6,107 nucleotides of DNA from an uncultured bacterium (GCA_937920455.1 CALETX010000365.1:1-6107); one strand, 5' to 3'; shown: positions 1-6,107, numbered from the stretch's first letter. Numbers and translations are program-made. The notes: generated by a model from the sequence alone, not told the origin.

Positions 1-546
1 AAGGCCACCGGCATGGAGCCTTACATCAGGTCGGACTTGTACGATTATGGCGTTTACATGCGCCTCAGATATCAGACGCATGTTCCGGATCGGGCGCTGA
101 TCGCATATGAGATCAACAAGGAAATCATCAAGGCGATTCAAAGAACGCCGACGGTTGACCTTGCCATTCCTTTCATATACTCGTTCCGTGCCGGCGTGGC
201 CGAAATGGACCGAAAAGAAAGCGACGCCGCCGCAAATCGCTGTGCGGAGGAGGTGCGTCAGATTGAGATGGCGTCCATAAGGAACAAGGCGGACACTTCT
301 ATTGATCCGCGGGATGTGGAGCAGCTTGCCAGAAGCATCGCTGTGAATGGCCTTCTTCAACCTGTCATTGTGATGAAGATACCCGGAGAAGAGGGATACG
401 AGATACTTTCTGGGCACTTGCGATTTGAGGCGTGCAAGTCGCTGGGTTGGCGCTCAATTCCGGCGATAGTGCGCACACTGGAACCGGCGTCCGAATCGCG
501 TTCGGCGGATGCAGCGAACGAGGGCGAGCCAGTGGGATGTCCGTGA
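1..546 (+). CDS. MscS-type mechanosensitive channel C-terminal part fused to a ParB/Srx-like domain (5' partial)
   Basis: The frame is open from base 1, so the ATG at 13 is probably internal and the pore-forming N-terminal part lies outside the window. 181 residues are visible (counted from base 1). Residues about 13-65 (DYGVYMRLRY, then VPDR, an amphipathic helix and VDLAIPF) resemble the cytoplasmic alpha/beta C-terminal domain of MscS channels, where a 'LRY...dR...I...I..a' strand-helix pattern ends in a 'dIelAyP' strand. A charged helical linker follows (about 65-92). Residues about 95-160 resemble the ParB N-terminal/sulfiredoxin-like fold: a 'DVEQLARSIAVNGLLQPVIV' strand-helix unit and SGHLRFEA (bases 409-432) at the place of the ParB GxRRxxA box. 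The tail is short and polar. No membrane segment is visible. By family knowledge an MscS protein would release osmolytes on hypo-osmotic shock; the attached domain suggests nucleotide sensing, which is inference. The ParB call is firmer than the MscS call. The stop lies 20 bases before the next gene. Confidence 0.72.
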   Translation, partial: KATGMEPYIRSDLYDYGVYMRLRYQTHVPDRALIAYEINKEIIKAIQRTPTVDLAIPFIYSFRAGVAEMDRKESDAAANRCAEEVRQIEMASIRNKADTSIDPRDVEQLARSIAVNGLLQPVIVMKIPGEEGYEILSGHLRFEACKSLGWRSIPAIVRTLEPASESRSADAANEGEPVGCP

Positions 547-554
547 CAAGCGCT

Positions 555-560
555 GGGAGG
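555..560 (+). promoter_or_regulatory. Ribosome binding site deciding the start at 567
   Basis: GGGAGG lies 6 bases before the ATG at 567. It favours this start over the in-frame ATGs at 432 and 537, which would overlap the preceding gene and add residues that do not look like the family. Confidence 0.7.
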
Positions 561-566
561 CGGCCT

Positions 567-1643
567 ATGAGCGGGCTTGCATACAGGCCAGATATGGATG
601 AGGTGAGAGAACGGCTGACCGTCTGGTGGAATGGGGGTGACATTGGCAGGCCGGCCATCCAGATCACCGCCCCGCGTGAAACTCCGGCGGAAAACATACC
701 CGCCATGCCGGAACCGCCTGGCTGGGTTACCGGGTATTCCACCACTAACTTCAATTATCGGGTCAACCTCGGATTGCGGGCTTGCGTGGGAACGTGGTAT
801 CTGGGCGAGGCAGTGCCGACCGTCGCGCCCGATCTGGCGCCGAACTGCCTTGCTTTGTTCCTGGGGTGTCGCGGGCACGAGATGCCGGGAACGGTCTGGT
901 GCGAGCCTTTCATCAGGAATCCGGAAGATGCGCGTTTTGAGTTCAGCAAGGATAATTTCTACTGGGATTTCAGCCTCCGGCTGGGAAAAGAATTCCTGAA
1001 GCATGGAAGGGGCAAGTTTCTGATTCAGTTTCCCGATCTCATCGAGGGATTGGATACTCTGGCAGCCATGCGCGGAACGGAGGAACTCCTGTATGACCTT
1101 GTTGAGCGTCCAGAATGGGTCCGCTCGTGCCTCAGGCAGATAACCGACCGGTATTTCCATGTTTACGACATCCTCTACGACCTTTACAGGGATGAAGTGG
1201 GAGGTTCGGTTTTCTGGGCATGGGCGCCGGGCCGAATGGCGAAGTTTCAGTGCGATTTTTCAGCGATGATTTCGCCGCAAATGTTTGGGGAATTCATGGT
1301 GCCAGTGCTGAACGAAATGTGCGAGCGGGTTTCGTATTGTATGTACCACTGGGACGGCCCTGGAGCCATCCCACATCACGATCTTCTTCTTTCAATTCGC
1401 AATCTGGACATGATTCAATGGACTCCTGGCGCCGGCGCTGAGCCCTGCTGGGACAAGCGATGGTGGCCGCTCTATCACAAGACGCTGGAAGCTGGGAAGA
1501 AGGTGTATATATGGATCGACAGCGCGGAAACTTTGTTGAAAATGAAGAAGGAGTTTGGGACGCTCTACAAGAATTTCCTCTTCTCAATGAACGTAAGGAG
1601 TCGCAAGGAAGCGGAGGAGATTCTGGCAATAGCCTTGATTTAG
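567..1643 (+). CDS. URO-D superfamily protein (uroporphyrinogen decarboxylase/corrinoid methyltransferase-like), divergent, H-x-D-G form
   Basis: A 358-residue protein of the usual length for a URO-D superfamily TIM barrel (uroporphyrinogen decarboxylase and MtaA/MtbA-type methyltransferases). The start at 567 is chosen from the GGGAGG 6 bases upstream. The C-terminal half is the most recognisable: an active-site-like YHWDGPGAIPHHD segment (H261, D263, then H270, H271, D272), then LDMIQWTPGAG and a late barrel strand KKVYIWID. The N-terminal arginine-rich motif of true uroporphyrinogen decarboxylase is absent, so a haem role is unlikely. Where zinc-dependent methyltransferases carry H-x-C, this protein has H-W-D, so any metal site must differ. 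The protein is rich in Trp and Tyr, with no signal peptide or membrane segment, so it is probably cytoplasmic. Similar proteins are sometimes annotated as 'trimethylamine corrinoid protein 2' (from memory); nothing in the sequence supports trimethylamine as substrate. The next gene, 16 bases downstream, is a distant relative, suggesting a paired function. Substrate unknown. Confidence 0.75.
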   Translation: MSGLAYRPDMDEVRERLTVWWNGGDIGRPAIQITAPRETPAENIPAMPEPPGWVTGYSTTNFNYRVNLGLRACVGTWYLGEAVPTVAPDLAPNCLALFLGCRGHEMPGTVWCEPFIRNPEDARFEFSKDNFYWDFSLRLGKEFLKHGRGKFLIQFPDLIEGLDTLAAMRGTEELLYDLVERPEWVRSCLRQITDRYFHVYDILYDLYRDEVGGSVFWAWAPGRMAKFQCDFSAMISPQMFGEFMVPVLNEMCERVSYCMYHWDGPGAIPHHDLLLSIRNLDMIQWTPGAGAEPCWDKRWWPLYHKTLEAGKKVYIWIDSAETLLKMKKEFGTLYKNFLFSMNVRSRKEAEEILAIALI

Positions 1644-1659
1644 ACCACATTGATCCTGC

Positions 1660-2736
1660 ATGCGAACAATGAACAGCATGACATCCAGGGAAAGATTTCA
1701 GAGGATGTATGAACATCGTGAGGCTGACCGCATTCCCATTGTAGATTCTCCCTGGCGAGCCACGATCGAACGATGGGAACGGGAGGGCCTACCAGAAGGC
1801 ATGGATTGGGTGGATTTCTTCGGACTGGACAAAACGGCCGGAATCGGTGTTGACAACAGTCCCCGGTTCGAAGCCAAGGTAATTGAGGAAACCGACGAAT
1901 ACACTGTCTTCACAAGCTCATGGGGCGTTACCATGAAAAACTGGCGTCATGCCGCTTCAACGCCCGAGTTCCTGAACTTCACGGTCACGGACCGAAAATC
2001 ATGGGAAATGGCAAAGGCCAGAATGGTTCCGACCAGGGACCGCGTGAACTGGAAGCATCTGCAGGAAAATTATCCGAGGTGGCGTCGTGAAGGCCGCTGG
2101 ATCAGCGGCAATCTCTGGTTCGGATTCGACATCACCCATTCGTGGTTCGTGGGCACCGAGAGAGTTCTCATGGCCCTTGCGGAGGATCCGGAATGGTGTA
2201 TTGACATGTTCAATCATGAACTGGATGTGTGTCTTGATCTGCTGGATATGGTGTGGGATGCTGGATACACATTCGACGAAGTTTCATGGCCGGACGACAT
2301 GGGATACAAGTTCAACCAGTTTTTTTCGCTTTCCATGTACCGCCAGATACTCAAGCCAGTCCACAAACGGGCGGCCGACTGGGCGCATGCGAAGGGTATC
2401 AAAGTTCACCTTCACTCCTGCGGCGACGTCAGACCTTTCATATCGGACCTTATCGAGATAGGCGTTGATTGCCTGAACCCCCTCGAAGTGAAAGCTGGAA
2501 TGAATCCAGTGGAAATTAAACGCCGCTACGGCGACCGTCTTGCCCTGCATGGAGGAATCAATGCCGTCCTGTGGGATGACATTGACTCCATCGAAGCGGA
2601 AATGCGGCGTGTTGTGCCGGTTCTGAAGGAGAATGGAGGCTATATTTTCTCCTCGGATCATTCGGTGCCGTCGAGCGTAAGCCTGGAAAACTTCCGCCGT
2701 ATTGTGGATCTTGCAAAGCAACTCGGAAGTTACTGA
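1660..2736 (+). CDS. URO-D superfamily protein (corrinoid methyltransferase-like), H-x-C-G form
   Basis: A 358-residue URO-D superfamily TIM-barrel protein. It opens with the typical 'MTSRERFQRMYEHREADRIPI' style of non-haem URO-D relatives, has a DDMGYK segment mid-protein, then KVHLHSCGDV (H252, C254, D256), DCLNPLEVKAGM, a LALHGGINA strand and finally YIFSSDHSVPSSVSLENF. In methylcobalamin:coenzyme M methyltransferases of this superfamily zinc is held by H-x-C plus a late Cys; here the first two ligands are present and the late position appears to be H334 (S-S-D-H), so zinc binding by His-Cys-His is plausible but inferred. The uroporphyrinogen decarboxylase N-terminal arginine motif is missing. 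ATGs at 1660, 1669 and 1678 are all possible; none has a clear Shine-Dalgarno, and the family's usual beginning favours 1678. It sits 16 bases after the other URO-D gene and 17 before the lipoprotein gene. Likely methyl transfer or demethylation; no corrinoid-protein gene is in view. Confidence 0.82.
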   Translation: MRTMNSMTSRERFQRMYEHREADRIPIVDSPWRATIERWEREGLPEGMDWVDFFGLDKTAGIGVDNSPRFEAKVIEETDEYTVFTSSWGVTMKNWRHAASTPEFLNFTVTDRKSWEMAKARMVPTRDRVNWKHLQENYPRWRREGRWISGNLWFGFDITHSWFVGTERVLMALAEDPEWCIDMFNHELDVCLDLLDMVWDAGYTFDEVSWPDDMGYKFNQFFSLSMYRQILKPVHKRAADWAHAKGIKVHLHSCGDVRPFISDLIEIGVDCLNPLEVKAGMNPVEIKRRYGDRLALHGGINAVLWDDIDSIEAEMRRVVPVLKENGGYIFSSDHSVPSSVSLENFRRIVDLAKQLGSY

Positions 2737-2753
2737 GCCATCGGGAAGATGAC

Positions 2754-3464
2754 ATGAAAAATCCTGCGCCATTCGGCGACGCAATGTGGGTACGGGCTCT
2801 AATTTTGTTTCTGGCCTCGGGTTGCGCTTCCCAGTCCCCTCCAAAATCGTCATCGTCGGCATTGGATTCCCGTCCGCCGCCTGTCAAGGGCACGCTGGAT
2901 GAGCTCGCATCGTCAGTCCCTGTTGCGCAGACGCAAACGATCACGCCCGATGCTCCTCCTGCGAAACAGGCGGACACTGCGCTTGCCCCGCCTCCGCCAA
3001 TGGATCAACCGGCGCCGAAGGAGTCTGGGGCAACTCGCATTTCCCATGCTGCCCTTGGGTGCGAGGTGGAGGCGTCTTCCTCCAATATGAAATTTGCCAG
3101 CGAGGGCCCTCCCTCAGCCCTCGTTGACGGCGATCTCACCACGCGTTGGTCGAGCCAGTACAAGGATGGCCAGCACGTCATCCTGAAACTGCCACGCAGC
3201 GTGGCCGTGGACAAGGTGCGCCTTCACTGGGAGGCGGCATCGGCGTCGAAATACTCGGTTGCAATCTCGTCCGACGGCAACAGGTGGGAAACAATCCATG
3301 CTTACTGGCGGACTTCAGTGAAGCTCGAGCCCCGTACGGATGAAGTTCCGCTCAAGGGCAGGGAAGCGCGCATGATAAAAGTGGATCTAGAGACGCGCGC
3401 CAATCCAGAGTGGGGTTTTTCGCTTTTCGAGATTGAGGTCGTCCCATGGTCCGGAAAACCCTGA
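2754..3464 (+). CDS. Predicted lipoprotein with proline-rich linker and F5/8 type C (discoidin-like) domain
   Basis: A 236-residue exported protein. Residues 11-24 (MWVRALILFLASGC) form a short hydrophobic signal ending in a lipobox-like LASGC, so C24 would be lipidated; Ala at -3 is less common than Leu. Residue +2 is Ala, not Asp, which in Gram-negative bacteria favours the outer membrane. Residues about 25-95 are a low-complexity Ser/Pro/Ala tether including a PPPP run. Residues about 99-231 look like a single F5/8 type C domain: SALVDGDLTTRWSS (121-134), HVILKLPRSVAVDKVRLHWE, YSVAISSDGNRWETI and the closing WGFSLFEIEVV. Such domains bind carbohydrate or other surface ligands without catalysis, so a glycan-binding role at the cell surface is likely but inferred. 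Start 2754 follows GGGAAG (2743-2748) at 5 bases; ATG 2784 is an alternative that would still leave a short signal. It follows the URO-D pair by 17 bases and precedes the GH3 gene by 81. Confidence 0.78.
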   Translation: MKNPAPFGDAMWVRALILFLASGCASQSPPKSSSSALDSRPPPVKGTLDELASSVPVAQTQTITPDAPPAKQADTALAPPPPMDQPAPKESGATRISHAALGCEVEASSSNMKFASEGPPSALVDGDLTTRWSSQYKDGQHVILKLPRSVAVDKVRLHWEAASASKYSVAISSDGNRWETIHAYWRTSVKLEPRTDEVPLKGREARMIKVDLETRANPEWGFSLFEIEVVPWSGKP

Positions 3465-3471
3465 ACGCCTT

Positions 3472-3497
3472 GGACAACAGCAGCATTTTCGTTGTCC
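3472..3497. repeat. Perfect 7-bp inverted repeat between the lipoprotein and GH3 genes
   Basis: The arms GGACAAC (3472-3478) and GTTGTCC (3491-3497) are exact reverse complements separated by 12 bases. The right arm is followed by TTT, and a run of six T lies further on at 3509-3514. It could be a weak transcription terminator for the upstream genes or an operator for a regulator of the GH3 gene. The long loop and broken T tract make a strong terminator unlikely. Confidence 0.4.
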
Positions 3498-3530
3498 TTT
3501 CCAACACGTTTTTTCTGATCACTGCCAACA

Positions 3531-3537
3531 AGGGAGG
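3531..3537 (+). promoter_or_regulatory. Strong ribosome binding site for the GH3 gene
   Basis: AGGGAGG ends 8 bases before the ATG at 3546. It is among the best Shine-Dalgarno matches in the window and fixes this start over the ATG at 3558. Confidence 0.75.
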
Positions 3538-3545
3538 TTAGTTCC

Positions 3546-5666
3546 ATGAGTTCTGGAATGCAATTCACGAATCCTGAACTGCCTGTCGTCGAGAGAGTGC
3601 GCGACCTTGTCGCGAGAATGACGACGGAAGAAAAGATATCTCAAATGCAGCATGAAGCTCCGGCAATTCCGCGCCTGGGCATTCCGGAATACAATTGGTG
3701 GAACGAATGTCTCCACGGCGTGGCGCGCGCCGGGAAGGCCACGGTCTTTCCGCAGGCGATAGGGCTGGCAGCTTCATTCAATCCCGACCTTATGTTCCGC
3801 GTTGCTTCGGCCATTTCCGACGAGGCAAGAGCAAAGCATCATCAAGCAATCCGTCAGGGCAACAGGGCACAATACTTTGGCCTCACCTTCTGGTCGCCAA
3901 ATATAAATATTTTTCGAGATCCTCGGTGGGGTCGCGGTCATGAAACTTATGGGGAGGATCCTTATCTTACGTCGCGTATGGGCGTGTCATTTGTGAAGGG
4001 ACTTCAGGGCAGTCATCAGCGTTATCTAAAGCTGGTCGCTACTCCCAAGCACTACGCTGTTCACAGCGGCCCCGAGCCAAAGCGGCACTCGTTCGACGCC
4101 CGTGTCGGCGGACGGGATTTGGTGGAAACTTACCTGCGCGCCTTCCGCACATGCGTGATAGAAGGCGGCGCGTTCTCCGTCATGGGAGCTTACAACCGCG
4201 TAAACGGCGAGCCATGCTGCGCAAGCCGTGTTCTGCTTCAACACTACCTCAGGGAACAATGGGGCTTCCGGGGCTATGTCGTTTCGGATTGCGGCGCCAT
4301 TTGCGATATCCATCAAGGACACCGCGTGGCGTCCGACGCGCCAGATGCCGCCGCTCGGGCTGTCAAGGCAGGATGCGATCTCGAATGCGGCTGCACATAC
4401 AGGGCAATTGGCGATGCATTGAGACGCGGATTGATCACGGAAGCCGACATTGATCGGTGCGTGGGACGGCTAATGGAGGCCCGCATGCGGCTTGGCATGT
4501 TCGATCCGGAACAGACCAATCCGTGGGCTGCGATCCCGCCAGAACGCGTGCACTGCGCGGAGCATCGCCTGCTGGCCCTCGAGTCAGCGCGCCAGTCTGT
4601 TGCGCTGCTCAAGAACACTGGCGGATTGTTGCCTCTGGATGCATGCAAGATCCGCAAGATCGCCGTGTTCGGTCCAACGGCATTCGATCATGGGGTCCTT
4701 CTTGGCAACTACTATGGCTATTCTGGAGCCCTTACGACCATTTTAGAAGGCATTGTGAATGCCGCCTCGCCCGGCACGAACGTCGAGTATGCGAAAGGAT
4801 GCGAACTCGCCGGAGGAAAGCCGGCGGATGAGAGGCACGTGCAATGGGTGACCAGCGGGGCGGATGTGATCATCGCGGTGCTAGGGTATGCACCGTCGCT
4901 CGAGGGAGAGGAAGGCGAAACAGGCGATTCTGAAATCGTGCTCGGCGGCGACCGCCGGATATTGCACCTGCCAGGTCACCAACTCGACCTGTTGAAAAAG
5001 CTCCATGCCACGGGCAAACCTGTGATTCTCGTGTTGACCGGCGGCAGTCCAATCGAAGTTTCGTGGGCAGCTGAAAACATACCCGCCATTCTGGCGGTGT
5101 TCTATCCTGGCGAAGAGGGTGGGAATGCTGTTGCTGACGTGCTGTTTGGAAGATTCAACCCCGCAGGGCGGCTGCCATTTACCGTGCCGGCCTCGCTTGA
5201 TCAGGTGCCCGACTTCGAGGACTACTCGATGCGCGGGCGGACCTACAGGTTCATGGAAGGAACGCCTTTATACCGCTTCGGTCACGGTTTGAGTTATACG
5301 ACGTTCCGCTATAGCAACCTGCGAGTCAGCCCTGAACGGAGCAATGGCAAAGATCAAATAGAAGTGACAGCTACGGTCCAGAATACCGGACCGGTCGCAG
5401 GGGACGAGGTGGTGCAGCTTTATCTTGCCGATACCATGGCAAGCGTGCCCGTGCCCGTTCGCCATCTTGAGGGAGTGCAACGGGTTCATCTGAAGCCAGG
5501 AGAAACACGACAGGTCCGGTTTGTGTTGCTTCCGGAACAGCTTGCGGCGTATCAGGACGATGGAGAACCGTTCATCGAGCCGGGCGATTTCACGGTGTCT
5601 GTCGGCGGAGGCCAGCCGGTCGAGGGCGTCAGCGCCGTGACCGGTACATTCAAGATCATTCAGTAA
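3546..5666 (+). CDS. Glycoside hydrolase family 3 beta-glucosidase/beta-xylosidase
   Basis: A complete 706-residue GH3 enzyme that removes single sugars from the non-reducing end of beta-linked glycosides with retention. Domain order: GH3 N-terminal barrel (about 25-310), GH3 C-terminal alpha/beta sandwich (about 350-565), fibronectin III-like domain (about 605-695). Visible motifs are NWWNECLHGVAR (50-61), PNINIFRDPRWGRGHETYGEDP (from 118), the substrate-binding K168-H169 in PKHYAVHSGPE, the nucleophile D248 in VVSDCG, a likely acid/base Glu at E453 or E455 in the E-G-E segment, and PLYRFGHGLSYTTF before the last domain. NWWNE and KHYAVHSGPE are typical of the branch holding bacterial and fungal beta-xylosidases and beta-glucosidases, but motifs alone do not settle the sugar. 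No signal peptide is seen, so it probably acts in the cytoplasm on imported oligosaccharides or glycosides. The upstream lipoprotein may supply surface glycan binding. All catalytic features look intact. Confidence 0.95.
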   Translation: MSSGMQFTNPELPVVERVRDLVARMTTEEKISQMQHEAPAIPRLGIPEYNWWNECLHGVARAGKATVFPQAIGLAASFNPDLMFRVASAISDEARAKHHQAIRQGNRAQYFGLTFWSPNINIFRDPRWGRGHETYGEDPYLTSRMGVSFVKGLQGSHQRYLKLVATPKHYAVHSGPEPKRHSFDARVGGRDLVETYLRAFRTCVIEGGAFSVMGAYNRVNGEPCCASRVLLQHYLREQWGFRGYVVSDCGAICDIHQGHRVASDAPDAAARAVKAGCDLECGCTYRAIGDALRRGLITEADIDRCVGRLMEARMRLGMFDPEQTNPWAAIPPERVHCAEHRLLALESARQSVALLKNTGGLLPLDACKIRKIAVFGPTAFDHGVLLGNYYGYSGALTTILEGIVNAASPGTNVEYAKGCELAGGKPADERHVQWVTSGADVIIAVLGYAPSLEGEEGETGDSEIVLGGDRRILHLPGHQLDLLKKLHATGKPVILVLTGGSPIEVSWAAENIPAILAVFYPGEEGGNAVADVLFGRFNPAGRLPFTVPASLDQVPDFEDYSMRGRTYRFMEGTPLYRFGHGLSYTTFRYSNLRVSPERSNGKDQIEVTATVQNTGPVAGDEVVQLYLADTMASVPVPVRHLEGVQRVHLKPGETRQVRFVLLPEQLAAYQDDGEPFIEPGDFTVSVGGGQPVEGVSAVTGTFKIIQ

Positions 5667-5706
5667 CTTGCTGTTCGACCTTGGCCGCAGTGTGTGTAAG
5701 AATTAT

Positions 5707-5712
5707 GGAGGT
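5707..5712 (+). promoter_or_regulatory. Ribosome binding site for the glutamate dehydrogenase gene
   Basis: GGAGGT lies 5 bases before the ATG at 5718 and supports that start over the in-frame ATG at 5727. The 51-base gap before this gene shows no hairpin with a T tract, so read-through from the GH3 gene is possible. Confidence 0.75.
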
Positions 5713-5717
5713 CCCAA

Positions 5718-6107
5718 ATGTCAACCATGCTGGAACATGCGCAGGCTAATCTCGAACAGACGCTCAACGGACTTCGCGGCGTTTATCCGGACGAAGTTCT
5801 GGAGAAGCTGAAAGCACCAAAGGAGCGGATCGAACTCCGGCTTTCGCCAAGGCTGTCTGATGGCCACGTTCATATTTTCCGTGCCTTTGTGGTGAGACAT
5901 AACGACGCGCTAGGTCCGGCCAAGGGCGGCATCCGCATGGCGCCTGATACTTCTCTGGATGACATCACTGCTCTGGCAATGGAAATGACGTGGAAATGCG
6001 CTCTCATCGGCGTTCCTTTCGGAGGAGGAAAGAGCGGTATTGTGGCCGACCCACGTTGTCTCTCGCCCGACGACAAGCAAGTATTGATCCGTAGCTTTGC
6101 CAGAAAC
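5718..6107 (+). CDS. Glutamate dehydrogenase, Glu/Leu/Phe/Val dehydrogenase family (3' partial)
   Basis: The first 130 residues of an NAD(P)-dependent amino-acid dehydrogenase; the frame is open to the window end, so the Rossmann domain and the catalytic Asp are not seen. The visible part is the family's dimerisation/substrate domain: RLSDGHVHIFRAFVVRHN, then GPAKGGIRMAP, ALAMEMTWKCALIGVPFGGGKSGI and ADP. K69, K93 and K105 have spacings of 24 and 12, the same as K89, K113 and K125 of Clostridium symbiosum glutamate dehydrogenase. K105 is the catalytic lysine, and residues 99-112 fit the family active-site pattern. A Lys at position 69 supports glutamate rather than leucine, since leucine dehydrogenase has Leu there. 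The enzyme would interconvert glutamate with 2-oxoglutarate and ammonia in the cytoplasm. S106 replaces the more usual Gly after the catalytic Lys, at a position the pattern leaves free. Cofactor choice cannot be judged. The gene begins 51 bases after the GH3 gene. Confidence 0.93.
   Translation, partial: MSTMLEHAQANLEQTLNGLRGVYPDEVLEKLKAPKERIELRLSPRLSDGHVHIFRAFVVRHNDALGPAKGGIRMAPDTSLDDITALAMEMTWKCALIGVPFGGGKSGIVADPRCLSPDDKQVLIRSFARN

Noticed and set aside
1..546. Calling the first gene a chromosome-partitioning parB
   Set aside because: There is no helix-turn-helix DNA-binding domain after the ParB-like domain, the GERRxRA box is altered to GHLRFEA, and an MscS-like domain precedes it.
432..566. 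In-frame N-terminal extension of the first URO-D gene from ATG 432 or 537
   Set aside because: It would overlap the ParB-like coding region, the added residues look like out-of-frame translation, and the good Shine-Dalgarno points to 567.
357..1160. A 267-codon open frame on the minus strand opposite gene 1's end and gene 2
   Set aside because: It lies antisense to recognisable domains, its translation is low-complexity (Pro/Arg/Ser/His rich) with no family resemblance, and it has no supporting context.
567..2736. Calling either URO-D-family gene hemE (uroporphyrinogen decarboxylase)
   Set aside because: Neither shows the N-terminal arginine-rich motif of true HemE, the second has a methyltransferase-type H-x-C, and no haem gene is nearby.
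2284..2862. A 192-codon minus-strand frame opposite the second URO-D gene and the lipoprotein start
   Set aside because: It is antisense to the conserved HSCG and SLENF regions of a well-supported gene and shows no recognisable motif.
690..5089. An exact 17-base repeat (690-706 and 5073-5089) shared by the first URO-D gene and the GH3 gene
   Set aside because: Both copies encode the same short peptide in frame (E-N-I-P-A) inside normal coding sequence with nothing repeated around them; coincidence of codon choice is the simplest explanation.
5667..5717. A promoter or terminator between the GH3 and glutamate dehydrogenase genes
   Set aside because: No hairpin with a T tract and no well-spaced -35/-10 pair could be found in the 51 bases.

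Overview
The window is a dense, one-directional stretch of bacterial DNA of moderately high GC. It holds six plus-strand genes, of which the first is cut at its 5' end and the last at its 3' end. The lipoprotein with a lipobox points to a bacterium. Paired divergent URO-D-family proteins, an F5/8 type C lipoprotein and a GH3 glycosidase together resemble glycan-degrading lineages such as Lentisphaerae/Kiritimatiellota, Planctomycetes or Hydrogenedentes-like groups. That placement is inference from gene content; no rRNA or tRNA is present to test it.

Layout. (1) Bases 1-546: the end of a gene whose visible part joins an MscS-type mechanosensitive-channel C-terminal domain to a ParB/Srx-like domain, the most unusual protein here. 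(2) 567-1643 and (3) 1660-2736: two highly diverged URO-D superfamily proteins, the fold shared by uroporphyrinogen decarboxylase and cobamide-dependent methyltransferases. The second keeps an H-x-C-G metal-type motif; the first has H-x-D-G at a similar place. (4) 2754-3464: a predicted lipoprotein with a proline-rich tether and one discoidin-like domain. (5) 3546-5666: a complete GH3 beta-glucosidase/beta-xylosidase-type enzyme with no visible signal peptide. (6) 5718 to the window end: the N-terminal part of a glutamate dehydrogenase with all three expected lysines.

Genes 1-4 are separated by only 16-20 bases, as in an operon. An 81-base gap containing a perfect 7-bp inverted repeat precedes the GH3 gene, and a 51-base gap precedes the dehydrogenase gene. 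No convincing promoter or strong terminator was found, so the whole block could be one transcript or two.

Working together (inference): a surface lipoprotein could bind glycan, the GH3 enzyme could split imported oligosaccharides or glycosides inside the cell, and the URO-D-like pair could act on methylated substrates through a corrinoid protein encoded elsewhere. Glutamate dehydrogenase and the channel fusion look like housekeeping or stress neighbours rather than obvious parts of that pathway. There are no mobile elements, CRISPR arrays or RNA genes that I can see, and no gene-free stretch longer than 81 bases.
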